Source: Bemisia tabaci
Lineage: Eukaryota > Arthropoda > Insecta > Hemiptera > Aleyrodidae
Direction: 5' to 3'
NCBI RefSeq assembly: GCF_918797505.1
Contig: NC_092795.1
Coordinates: 21,935,131-21,999,130 of the forward strand
Length of the DNA stretch: 64,000 bases
The notes below the pieces were generated by a model. That model worked only from the letters and a program-made list of their open reading frames with translations, was not told the DNA's origin and did no database searches. How positions within the stretch are numbered: position 1 is the first letter of the stretch; the number at the start of each line of letters is the position of its first letter. Shown one piece after another: positions 37,855 through 48,837 of this stretch. A program made the position numbers and the translations under genes.

Positions 37855-37899
37855 GATAAGCTGAGCGCTTCTCCAATACGGACGTATCAGAGTTTTCCC

Positions 37900-39150
37900 G
37901 CCTATATAGAGATATGAGGAAAGGACGACGAGGAGGGTGGGGCCAGGGCAGGGCGGGGCAGGGCGGGGGTGGGAAAAGTTGTGCGGCGGAACCGGGAGCG
38001 GGCGCCGCCAGAGCAGGTACCGTAACCGCGGGAATGGGGCCGGGGCCGGGTGAATGAGGAATGAGGCACGGGGATGTTTATGGTCAAAGCGAGAGGCAGG
38101 ACCAGCGAGTCCGTTGCCGCGTTTGATGTCAGTGGGGCCAGGTCGAGCCGCCGAACCTGGCCGGCCGCGGGAGATGTGACAGGGCTCTAACTCGAAAGTA
38201 AGTATAGAGATGAAAGAATTATTAGACGCTTAAATGTGGATCAAAAGATGCGCCCTGCCTGGCCCGGCTCCGGCTCGGGTATCGGATGCTCCCGCGCTGA
38301 GGAAAAACCCCGCATCACCCTCCAGGCGTTGCCAAATTTCCTTCCATAAAATGTTCATTTTTTAGAAAAGTTATGAATATTTTCCTTCCATTCTTTAGAT
38401 AATTTCATTTCGTAATTTCACCCTTATAGTTCCTGCAAATTTCAAGGAAAATTATTCATAAATTTTCTGATAAATGAGCGTTTTATCGAAGGGAATCTGG
38501 CAACTCTGGGGTGTTGTTAAGGCGTTTTTCCTCAGGATGGGAGGATGGCGCCCTCGCCCGCCCCAGCGAGTACGCACGCCCCGTGAGAGAGCGAGCGGCC
38601 GCTCCCATAGAGACGCGAGGCTCGCCCGGCAGGGCTGGTGGGGGGGGGGGGGGGCGAGCTTCGGCGGGCTCGGGGACTTGCGGGGACTTGGGCCGTGCCC
38701 ATGCTCAGCGAAGCTCGTCTCGGGTCTACGGTCGTCTCCTCGCCATCCCGCTGCCATTCCGCGAGTTTAGAGCCCTCCTGTCCAGACGCGCCCTGCTCTG
38801 CGCTTCCCTCCGGTCGGGGCCCCGCTATGTGATGCCACCCATGCCATCGCCTCTGCCGTCCCCCGTCGACGGCGACATGCCCCGAGAGTGCAGCGCCGCT
38901 CGCGTGTCTTGACCCCCGTGCCCGACTGCCCGACTCCGTCTTCGTCGTTTCCGTTTCCGTGTGTGTCTGTGTCAGTCTTGTGCTTCTCACTCACCTTCCT
39001 CCTACTCATCCTCGACAAAACATGCCAGCACTGAGGTAAAGCACCCTTCACTCCGCACTCCTCCCTCCCCCGACCGTACCCCCGCACACACACTCTCGAA
39101 AGAATGCGCAAAAAACAACCAACGCCTTGCTTCACGCCTATTTCGGAGCC
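37900..39150. promoter_or_regulatory. GC-rich, CpG-island-like region with a candidate plus-strand first exon
   Basis: This ~1.2 kb is strongly GC-rich in contrast to the AT-rich surroundings, apart from the MITE at 38289-38542, and is dense in CG dinucleotides. At its right edge TCAGTC (38972-38977) fits the arthropod initiator. It is followed ~50 bp later by AAAACATG with a good context and a donor-like GAG|GTAAAG at 39035, so a first exon coding only MPAL is possible. Long open frames here are explained by low stop-codon density in GC-rich DNA. Confidence 0.4.
38289..38542. mobile_element. CTGCCGTGCTGAG-family MITE inserted in the GC-rich region
   Basis: CTCCCGCGCTGAGGAAAAAC...CAGGCGTTGCCAAATTTCCT at the left is mirrored by GGGAATCTGGCAACTCTGGG...GGCGTTTTTCCTCAGGATGG at the right. 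The AT-rich ~150 bp interior contrasts with the GC-rich host, marking it as an insertion. Confidence 0.8.
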
Positions 39151-40760
39151 TTGACGCTCGCTAGAACGAAATGCATGATGCTTCGCAGTCAGCTTCGCTC
39201 TTGTGCCTCACGCCCGCGACTCAATGTTATCCCTCTGGCTTTCTCCTTTGAATTTGTTATTTACGAAGGAGATATTTTGGCTCAAAGCAACCACGAAGTC
39301 TGAAATCTCTTCTCTTCCAACAGAAAATGGCGAGTAGAGTAGGTATATAGTGGTGGCGAGGGTAACCACTCCTTGCGAACGATTGTTTAACCTCCTATCG
39401 ATGTATTGTTGCTCTTGCGACATCAATATTTTGAAGGTACTCCCCCCACACATACACCATTCCGCTGGGTAGAGAACCTATGCGATGAGCTGAGCTTTTG
39501 ATTCATTTTTTAACCAGTAATGAATCTTATAATGTCCGTATCCGTATGGAATGTCACAAATGGATCCGTTTAGTCTGGGGCCTGCTTAGCTCAAAAGTAT
39601 AAAGGAACGACGACTTTTCAAAGAATTTTCTCTTCCAACTACCTTCTGGGTATTCTTTCATATACATGCGATCATGAAGGTAGAATTATCATGGTAAACC
39701 CCTGTTGATAGGGTTCAAGTAGGCAATGGGGAGAGGCAGTATATCAGTTCGCCCTCTGAATTCACCTAGATTTTTGGATTTGTCATTATTAAGTACCTAC
39801 TGCTTGAGTCGCAAATCTCTGGAGGTAACCGCATCAAATTGGTATTTTTCGTTCCCTAGCTCAGAAGTGGGCGTATCCTGCACCATTTCATGTTTCCAAC
39901 AAAAACCACCCCACCGTCTTTGTTTTGCTTTCAATTTTCTAGATTCTTATTGAACAATCCAATTAAATTTATTGAAAAAGCAGACTTCTTAACCTCTAAT
40001 CGTTTTCATTTAATTAGCCTTGTTATTCTTTCCTTTCTTCCGTTTTTCGTATTTCATCGGTCACATGAAATCTTTTCTTAACTCGGAGTGATTTCCTCAA
40101 ACTGGCCTCTCACAAGAAATGAAAGTTCTAGTTATTCATAAAATAACATGAATTCTTCAAAGGGCTTAGATTTTCACTAAATCCCTCTATTCCATGGATC
40201 GCGGGAGGCTGCTACAAATATTTTTGGGGATTTTTTTTTTTTCCTTTTTCTCTACGAGACTTTAAAATTTTAAGTGAGAGAATTGATTTGACCTCCATGT
40301 GAACATAACAGTTAAAGAAACGGCACCATGAAGCTCTTGCATGCAACTAAGAGGTTCGATGTAACCAGAAATGCTGTAGAAAATTTCGAAAGGAACACGA
40401 CAATTCCTTGAGTTTTCCTGTTTTGACAGGAAATCTGCAGCGTTGCAAACCGCGGTTATGCGTTTTTGCAGTTTCGCCATCAATATATGTAGGTTGCCAT
40501 GATTGGTGATTACCATGGTGAAACTTTAAAGATGCCACATGTAATGATGACATATAAATATGAAATAGGACATGAAAAGAAGGGGACGAGGCTGGAAACG
40601 CAATAATTTACAAAATGCGGAACGTTTTGACCGGTCTCCCGGTCATTTTCTACCGTCAAAGAAGAAAAAATTTAAAAAATCTAAAAAAAAAAACAATGTT
40701 ATTGGTCCCGGTATAATAACGACCGTGGTCATGTATTAAGTCCTATCTCTGTGCCTGGAG
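39151..40760. other. Intergenic stretch without a supported gene
   Basis: No exon with consistent splice sites was found. Near 40423-40495, TTTTGACAGGAAATCTGCAG, CGTTGCAAACCGCGGTTATG, CGTTTTTGCAGTTTCGCCAT, CAATATA is a solitary right end of the family A/B MITEs. The remainder is AT-rich with short pyrimidine runs (40230-40250). Confidence 0.45.
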
Positions 40761-40765
40761 AGTTT

Positions 40766-41694
40766 CATGGGTCTGTTGCACACAAGAAACGCAGCACAAG
40801 GCCGGAAAACCGAGAAAGGCAGAGAAAATTAGGGAATTCTCAGGAAAAGCCAGGGAATTTTGCGAGATTCGGTCTGCAGTAGTGAGTAAATTTAAAGGGG
40901 AAAAAATCAAAGTGGAAGTTCGATTAGAATGTGAGGGAAAGTCAGGGAATCTAAAACTTTTGGAGTCAGGGATAAGCTAAAATATGCAGGGAAAGTCAGG
41001 GAACTTTATGAAGAAGAAACTATGGCAACCCTGTCGACTGAGTGTACTTCTCAAGAGTACAATCGCATGAAAATTACGTTGAGCCACTGTAAAATACGCA
41101 AACCTTGGCCGATATTGTCCACTCTCAGTTCGCCTTCAATTTTGCTAGATAGGCAACGAACCTACCAAAGAGCGAGAATTTACCTATTCGAAAAGCACAC
41201 CTCGGACACCTTCTATTAACCTGGTTACGCTGTATTGCGATCGTCATTTACCGTTTTATGGACAGCAGTGTCTATTGCCAAGCACGTCGTTTGATATTAA
41301 GCCTCAGAAAATGCAAAAGTATCAACTAATTAATGCTTTAGTTGAGAAACATCATAATACCATCATTTTCCAATAATAAAAATGCGAACTTAGCAAGGCG
41401 GTATCGCCAAAACGAACTTTTGACTAAATCTAAAACTTTCAGTGGAGAATTGTCTCATCGTTGGATCTCGTTCAGGACACTTTAGAACGAAATCTCTGAG
41501 GTTTTTAGAAGGGGCACAAAACTGCCTTTTTCGAACATGCGCTTCGAAAAAACGTGATACGGACAACACAGATCGTGCAAGAGGGGTGAATTTTGGACAT
41601 TTTTGATGTCTTCAACGTCAGTTTTGTGCAATTTTACCTGTAGCTAAGGTTCCAAGTTGGCTGCATGTATCTCTTGTGTGCAACAGATCCATTG
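40766..41694. mobile_element. ~929 bp element with CATGGGTCTGTTGCACACAAG termini, interrupted by a nested CAGGG-family element
   Basis: The left end CATGGGTCTGTTGCACACAA, GAAACGCAGC is inverted at the right as GTATCTCTTGTGTGCAACAG, ATCCATTG. Between ~40800 and 41032 lies a GTCAGGGAA-rich block ending ATGGCAACCCTG, the other family's terminus, which shows a nested insertion. The outer termini resemble those of the foldback element at 19254-19882. Confidence 0.7.
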
Positions 41695-41935
41695 AACCTG
41701 AAAGTGGGCTCTAACAAAACAAGTTAGCTCCTCTGTAGAGGCTTCAACTTTAAGAGCCTGTTTTAAGCTTGGAAGTTGATTCTAGAGTCGCATTATCCTC
41801 CAAAAAAACGCTTCCTTGCAAAATGCGTGAAAATTGTCGGTCAAATAAATAATCTTCTCTAAATGCAAAAACTTCACTCAAAGAAGGGTAGGGGATAGAC
41901 GTCAGACGTCCTGTCGAGTGACAATAATGATTTAC

Positions 41936-41998
41936 TGTCTGAGAAATTTCTCTGAATGTGAACTGTCGAAAACGATTTTTGTCCAGATGATCGGCGAC
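41936..41998 (-). CDS. Candidate internal exon of an unrecognised minus-strand gene (21 codons)
   Basis: On the minus strand a strong acceptor (AAATTTCTTTTCACTGTCAG) precedes 63 bases encoding VADHLDKNRFRQFTFREISQ plus T, ending at ACA|GTAAAT. Both borders are phase 0, which fits the candidate exon at 47044-47133. The frame also stays open past the donor for ~50 codons, so the exon end is uncertain. No family is recognised. Confidence 0.25.
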
Positions 41999-42600
41999 CT
42001 GACAGTGAAAAGAAATTTCCACTTATTTTCAAAACTGATAACTTTCCAAAACGCCTTGAGATCATTTATTCATTTTTCATTTATTTCATAATTTGAAGGA
42101 ATATTTTAATCAGTGCCGTCAAAGTCGTTTCAAAAACGGTAAATGTACAACATTACGCGAGCGATGTTGGATTAACTAACTACAATGTTATCCCTCGAAA
42201 TAGTTTTTGCTGTGATACGAAATTTTCTAAACTCCATTTACTTCAAGCGACGCTCGGCCAATTTTACCCTCAGTTCCACAGCGTTAATGCATCTGATACA
42301 GATATTACAAGCGATAGTAATCTATCACTGTCCAGTTTTCATGAAAGAAAATACGGCAAGCACTTAAGTCACCAAATTTCCTCGCAAGTACTTCAAATCA
42401 ATATCGAAAAGTGAGAGGTCCCGAAAAGTGCCGGTAACATGACAGCGTTAGTGCAAGTCATGACTCATGGCCGGCCGTAGGATTTTTGGGCCCCTCAGCC
42501 CAATTCATGGTGCACTTACCCTCCCTATGTATACCTCCCGGGAAGGGGGTGGGGTGGGGTTTGTCGCGGTTAACTTCACTAGTAGAGGAGGGTCAGGGAG

Positions 42601-43524
42601 CCCTGGTAAAAATTGGCAGTAGAATGTGTGTTCCAAAATACCATATACCTAAAGCCGGCTGTAAGATTTCCAATAGCTTCTGTAGCCGGCTGTACAATTT
42701 CTTATAGCTTTTTATAGCCGATGGCGATTAAGCAACAGCCAGACAATAAAGTGTATGCTACGCGTTACTAAATACGGATATTAGGACTTAGTTAGTTTTT
42801 GGACTACCGCTCTCTTTTTGTGCCGTAGTATCTTGATTTATTTTGCGAGGAAAGCTCGGTACTTTTGAAGGATGCCTGTCATTCTTAATATGTTGGAGCG
42901 CCTTCAATTTCTTATGATACTGTGCAATACCTCTGGTGCGAAATAGTTGCTTCAAGCGCTGTGGTGCGCTGCGGCGCGGCGCGGCGAGCGGGCAGCCAGC
43001 GCGAAAAGCGCATTGGCGCCTACAAACCTAACAGGGATACTTCACGCTGATCCCTGTTAGGTTTGTAGGCGCCAGTGTGTCGCCGCTCCGCTTTGTGTTA
43101 GGCTCTAATATTTAATTTCGCGGAGTCAGCGTTTTTCAACTCATGATTTTGAAATGTTTGCACACTCTGTATGGACTTTTCTCATTTAAATTGATGAAAA
43201 AAAAATGTTTTACATAAAGGAAAATATAATGTGTGTTTTGTAAATATTAAGGTCGTTCCGTATCAAACTTAATGATTTCCAAAGCCTATAAATTTCTACA
43301 CAATTTCTTATAGCCTTTTATAGCCAATGGCGATGAAGTGTAAAGCTCGGCGATAGGAACTATACCGCGACTGTATACTTTTTTATAGCTTCGTATAGCC
43401 CGGCTATATGATTTGCTCCGCTTTCTACAGCCAGCTATATGATTTTCAATAGCCTTACTTAGTCGGCTATAAGAACTCCTATGGTATTTTGAAACGCAGC
43501 TCCTGTCGCCAATTTTTACCAGGG
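42601..43524 (+). mobile_element. CCCTGGTAAAA hairpin element, full copy 1 (924 bp)
   Basis: The termini CCCTGGTAAAAATTGGCAGT and GTCGCCAATTTTTACCAGGG are inverted repeats, extending imperfectly for ~45 bp (to AAATACCAT). Many TATAGC/GGCTATA motifs lie inside each end, with a shared AATTTCTTATAGC...GATGGCGAT block near both. The centre (42990-43090) is a hairpin with arms GGCGCCTACAAACCTAACAG and its inverse, between GC-rich flanks. The whole sequence recurs inverted at 45748-46707. No transposase is encoded. Confidence 0.92.
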
Positions 43525-45747
43525 AGGCCTTAGGCCTAGGGAGACTTTGGAATTGTAACCCTTTTAATCGCACCTTGGGTCAGTTTTCGGCTCACGTTAT
43601 AAGCGCAAAGAGGAGAGGTTGGCATCCTATAGACTCAGATATATGCCTGTAAGAGACAGGGGCAAATGCTACAATCTAAAAGTATATTAACACTTCATGT
43701 TGAGAAGGGAAAGAAAAATACTCCGTTGTGCGGGCATTTTTATGATGAACATCCTTAAACACGCGTCACGTGTGCCCTCGCAGTAAATCCGGCTTTGCCA
43801 TGACGCTGTTACCTGTATGCTTGCACAAATACCCCTGTCGAATTTGGCACATTCGGCTAATGAAACCCACAAACATTTTAAAAAATACCGGAGTTATGAT
43901 GATTTGGGCCGCGTTTAACAGACAGGAACCAAGCCACCTCAGCTATTGCCAAAATTAACAGGCAATTTAATTTTTTACGAGAGAACGTTTGTTTGGAATT
44001 CTTTGAAAATTTTGAAGAATTTGCTTCTATTTGCTTGAATCAAATACGAATTTTCAGGAAAACTTGTGAATATTTTCCGCACAGTTTTTCAAAGAATTTT
44101 CTTCGTAATCAGATCTACGTTATCTGAAAATTTCAAGAGAAAATATTCATAACTCTCCTTAAAAATAAAAAAAATTACTGGAGGAAATTTGGCAACTCTC
44201 GAATGTTCATACAGCGTTTTTCCTTAGCACGGCAGTAAAGGAGTCCGGCTCACTTCACCCAGGACGCCGTTGTCGATGTGCAGGGAGCTAGTATGAGGGT
44301 ACACCGTCCATGCGGCAGAATGTGTCCTCAAAAACAAGCGGAACCAAGCCCCAGTTGACAGTTCGCCTCTCGAATGTAAAACGACAGAACGGCGGGAAAC
44401 TAGAGCGAGAGGCGGGACACGGGACAAGGGGGCAAGAAGCATTCTCATCTATTTGATTTATACTGCAGAGTAAGCGGCTCTAACCTCAAATAGCCTCAGT
44501 TGTCCGAACTCTCGAGCGAGGAGGGGGAGGGGGGCTCGAGGCAGGAAAGAAACGGCAAGGCGGTCGAAAATTGGAACCTCACTACGAAACCCCCGTTCCG
44601 TCCTGACTCTTCCCGGATTTTTCTTTGATATTTATTTGGCCTTTGTAGTTCAGAATTCAAACGTGATTAACGTGTAACATTACAGTAACGCTAGAAGGTA
44701 CGCCCCCTGACCGCTTCGCGGTCCAAAGACTCGCACATTACAATTTTCCGTGTTTAGTGTTACTCTGTGTTACTTTTTTGGGGGAAGATCAACCGAAGGG
44801 ACCTGGTTGCTCAATACAATTTTGTTTTAAATTGGCCCTAACCATAGCTGCGTTACTCTGAAAAATTGAATTGTGAAGAAAGTGTCCTGCCGAAGTACTC
44901 TTGTTTTCCTCCCCTCACTCATCAAAGGTCCCAACTTGCGAGTGACTAGCGCATTGAAGTGTCATACCAATGTGATCCATGTTCGATCCTGGCGGCCGAC
45001 GACTCATTCTAAACAAGGTCGCAGTTTTTCAACAAAAAGATTTGGTCACCTCAACCCAAAGATTTGGTCGATTTGACACAGGGCAAACTAACACAAAAAA
45101 ATCAACCAACAGCTTGTGCTGTTACTCCGCGTTTTACTATGTTATTACAAGATTTTGGTCAAGTTTTCTTCCAGTTTGGAGGGCTTCGCGATTCAGGCGC
45201 CCTGGCGTTGTGCGTTACGTGTTACTCTACCATACTGAAGGAAGAACTCCGTATGAGAAGTTAGACTTTGCCAAGTTTCCTCCGATAAAAACCGAATTTA
45301 CTTAGAAAATTGTGAAAATTATTTTGTAAAACTTTCGGACGATTTTGCACGCAATTTAATTTAATATATTTGAAAATTTCAAGGAGAAAGAGGTAAGTAA
45401 AAATGTTGTCAAAAATACATGTTCTATCAAGGGAAATTTGGCAACTCTCGAATGTTCACACGGCGTTCTTCCTCAGCTCGGCAGTACTCTCTCGATTCCA
45501 TATCATTAACCGGATTTAAGTGACGCAACAAGCAACATTTCGACCAAGTTTAAGTTGGCTCGTTTCGGGTGCGGTCAAATTGACGTGCGATATTTATCAT
45601 CGATTGTGTCAACCGTCTTCGCTAATTTCGATTTTTTAACCCAAATAAACTACGAGAGTGAATAATCATCCGCAACGAACAAATTTGCAAAGTTCGGACA
45701 GAAGTGAGATCAGAATACCTCTCTAATCGTTGTAACTGTTTGCGTAA
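43525..45747. other. 2.2 kb segment enclosed by two inverted hairpin elements, itself built of older repeats
   Basis: It contains, at ~43901-44040, the left part of a GGRCCGCGTTTAACAGA element (CAGGAACCAAGCCACCTCAG, CTATTGCCAAAATT). This is followed by the right end of a CTGCCG-family MITE ending at 44235 (TTTGGCAACTCTCGAATGTT...TTCCTTAGCACGGCAG) and another such end at ~45430-45492. A GC-richer patch lies at 44400-44600. No convincing exon was found. Confidence 0.6.
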
Positions 45748-46707
45748 CCCTGGTAAAAGTTGGCGATAGGAGCTGCGTTTCAAAATACCATAGGAATTCT
45801 CAAAGCCAACTGAAGAGGGCGATAGAAAATCATATAGCTGGCTGTAGGAAGTGGAAACTATCATACGGCCGGGCTACACGAAGCGATAAAAAATTATACA
45901 GCCGGGCTATAGTTCCTATCGCCGGATTTTACACTTATCGTCTGGCTGTTGCTTTTTCTCCATCGGCTATAAAAGGCTATAAGAAATTGTGTAGAAATTC
46001 GTGTGCTTTGCAAATCCTTAAGTTTGTACGGAATCACCTTAATATTTACAAAACGCACATCATATTTTCCTTTACTACATATTTTTTTTCATCAATTAAA
46101 ATGAGAATAATCCATACAGAGTGTGCAAACATTTCAAAGGCATGAGTTGAGAAACGCTGACTCCACGAGATTAAATATTAGAGCCTAACACAAAGCGGAG
46201 CGGCGGCGCACTGGCGCCTACAAACCTAACAGGGATACTTGACGCATTCCGCAATGCGTGAAGTATCCCTGTTAGGTTTGTAGGCGCCAATGCGCTTTTC
46301 GCGCTGGCTGCCCGCCCGCCGCGCCGCGCCGCAGCGCACCACAGCGCTTGAAGCAACTATTTCGCACCAGAGGTATTGCACAGTATCATACGAAACTGAA
46401 GGCGCTCCAACATATTAGGAATGGCAGGCATCGTTACCTTCAAAAGTATGGAGCTTTCCTTGCAAAATAAATCAAGATATTACGGCCCAAAAAGAGAGCG
46501 GTAGTCCAAAAACTCACTAAGTCCTAGCATCCGTAATTAGTAACGTTGAGCATACACTTTATCGCCAGGCTGTTGCTTAATCGCCATTGGCTATAAAAGG
46601 CTATAAGAAATTGTGTTGCCGGCTATAGAAGCTATTGGAACTCTTACAGCCGGCTGTAGGTCTATGGTAATTTGGAACACAGATTCTACTGCCAATTTTT
46701 ACCAGGG
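45748..46707 (-). mobile_element. CCCTGGTAAAA hairpin element, full copy 2 (960 bp), inverted
   Basis: The ends CCCTGGTAAAAGTTGGCGAT and CTGCCAATTTTTACCAGGG are inverted. The body is the reverse complement of 42601-43524, including TTACAAAACGCACATCATAT, AGAGTGTGCAAACATTTCAA, the GGCGCCTACAAACC hairpin with a fuller loop (CGCATTCCGCAATGCG) and CAAAAAGAGAGCGGTAGTCC. Small insertions explain the ~36 bp length difference. No certain target-site duplication is visible. Confidence 0.92.
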
Positions 46708-48705
46708 AAGGAATAATTAACGTGAATTATGCGCGGGAGCTATCAACGTTTTTTCGGCTGACAAGTCAAAATCTGCCAAAAGACATTTGACTTGATTTAT
46801 GCGATATTGTATGACGTGCCGGTTCGACCACACCCAAAACCCGAGAAGAATCACCTTGGGAAAGGAGAACCAAGTCGCGTCGAGGTCGAACCGAGAAACA
46901 GACGATTGACGTTTTTATGCTTCCTTAAGACTCAATTTTAGAGATGAAGTTAACCAATTGCGCTCAAAATAATATGTTTTCTTGACTTTGATTTTTTGAC
47001 AGGAGAAAATACGCGGCAGATTATAGGTCAAAATTACTCGCACCTCATTTTTTTCCGAAATAGGCCCCGGTTCTTTGCCGTTTAATTTCCATTTTTCCAA
47101 CGAATCCTCTAACTTCATATAAAAACGATCGCCCTGGTAGGTAACATGTTAGTATCATGTCGTTACCAATATAGTCGCCTTTAGATCAAGATGGTGTCAA
47201 TGAAATGTCAACACGGTAGCAACGTGGTAGAGCCTGTTTCATTTTATAGCTTTGCCTTTTTTGTTGTAGTTTTATATTTATCTCCATATCCCGCGCATTC
47301 AGCGAAAAAGGCAAAGTTATATCCGGAACGGGCTCTCCATTCCACCAACTTCGTCAATGAGACCACTATGATACCAAAATATTATGAACATGGTACTAAT
47401 TGGAATTTTCTCCGACACGGTAAAAACATGTCCGAAAACTCTTATTATATGAACAACATTGCATTAAATTTCTAACATCTTACTGAGTTTTGGGACCGTC
47501 AAGATATCATGTTGGTATCAAGTTGATACTGTCATTGTCATTATCAATATGGTTCTGATCATGTTGTTTTAGTCAGTTTGTTTTGAATGGTTTGAAACTG
47601 CCCTATTTTTACAAACATTACGATTATCTGTTTAGTGCATGAACTTGAATGTCTGTGCCGTCAAATGTAACGTTGAGCTACTAAATTAGGCGATACAACT
47701 ATTGCAACTCCTGGGTGACTGAATTTGCATAACCTCTGAATTGAAGGATGATTGAGTTTTCTCACTCGTGAGTTACAGTATACTTTTGCGCCTCTACGCT
47801 AAATCATCTACGCTGAAATCGCATTGTTATATTTTTCGTTTAGCAAGTTGAGATTCTTCTTCCTTAGGCTACATTGTGAGTGGTGTTACATAGGGGCTTA
47901 TTCTTAGCCATGACTAGAAACTTAGCCCGAGGCTTTGGGCTTAGGTGAGTAATTTCAATGTTTCTGTAAATGCTTTTTTTGCAATTTAGACACTATCAGC
48001 TCTAACGGAGGGTTGAATAGGATGAGCAGTCCTAGACATGTTGAAACATACGTACAGAATATATTGAAATACGTTTTGGACCGCGATGATAGTATCGCAA
48101 ACCTCCTTGAAAATCTAGCATAAGCATGGCCGACAAAAAATTGAAGGCAATTATTTTTCAATGCCATGTTTAGGGGATTAAATTCGATTGATCTTATTTT
48201 TCTAGCGTGTGAGTGCCGCCAATTCAACAAGGTTCTTTTTATCTACCGGTGTAATTTTTCAAAACTATGTTTCATTCAAATTTTAAGTTATAACCGAATT
48301 TTTATTTTTTTTTATTATTTTTGGATTTCCACTGAAGCCGTCAGTCGGAGCCAAAGTCAGCTACTTTAGACTCTTACAAATCCCAGAGATTTTTTTCTTT
48401 TTTTTTAACTTTCTTGTTCCCCTTGTTTTTTGGGGTTTTTTTTATGATGGTTATATCTTCCGAATTTTACGGTAAAGAAAGTGAAAAAAGCTAGGAAATC
48501 ACAACGAGAAGAAATATTTTCCAGGCATGCGTAAAGTTTTTTGTGGTCCAAGAAATTCCGAAGAAACTTCCTCCTCTCTGAATGAAGCTCATATCGACTC
48601 GCAATTCCTTTGTATTTGGGTCAAAGAATTTAGCATAGTTTACTTGCTCTCGAAGACCCTCGTTGATGGTATGTGGGGATAAGTGTATTTCCAAGCGATT
48701 TTTAC
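46708..48705. other. Intergenic or intronic stretch with few features
   Basis: Apart from the candidate exon at 47044-47133 nothing could be supported. A 94-codon plus-strand frame at 47191-47475 starts with a good ATG context and has a hydrophobic stretch (SFAFFVVVLYLSPYP), but no splice site, homologue or codon signal supports it. The minus-strand frame at 48491-48694 looks coding-like but is unlinked. Confidence 0.4.
47044..47133 (-). CDS. Candidate internal exon of an unrecognised minus-strand gene (30 codons)
   Basis: On the minus strand TGATACTAACATG, a perfect TACTAAC-type branch site, lies ~17 nt before the acceptor TTACCTACCAG. The following 90 bases encode GDRFYMKLEDSLEKWKLNGK and EPGPISEKNE, then GAG|GTGCGAG as donor. 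Both borders are phase 0. The composition is protein-like (charged and amphipathic). No family is recognised. It could join 41936-41998 downstream and 48706-48837 upstream, both of compatible phase, but the linkage is inferred only. Confidence 0.35.
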
Positions 48706-48837
48706 CACATTAAGGAGAGGTTGTTTATCACGTACATAAAGGCGCAAATCGAACGGATGTTTAATGTCAATGTCGATGATGGGTTCATACGAACCCTTCT
48801 CCCTCTCCTCTTTCTCACCCGCACGCTCCTCCATCAT
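48706..48837 (-). CDS. Candidate first coding exon of an unrecognised minus-strand gene
   Basis: On the minus strand an ATG at 48837 opens a frame beginning MMEERAGEKEEREKGSYEPI and continuing IDIDIKHPFDLRLYVRDKQP, LLNV. A phase-0 donor GTG|GTAAAA ends it at 48706; a second donor, AA|GTAAAC, lies ~60 bases further on. The start is acid-rich and the remainder protein-like. No family is recognised, and either donor, or none, may be real. Confidence 0.25.

Noticed and set aside
38511..38990. Long overlapping frames on both strands in the GC-rich region
   Set aside because: Low stop density in GC-rich sequence explains them; the peptides are low-complexity Pro/Arg/Gly/Ser.
47191..47475. 94-codon frame with a hydrophobic, signal-like stretch
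   Set aside because: Only a single open frame of ordinary length, without homologue or promoter; mentioned within the intergenic entry instead of being called a gene.
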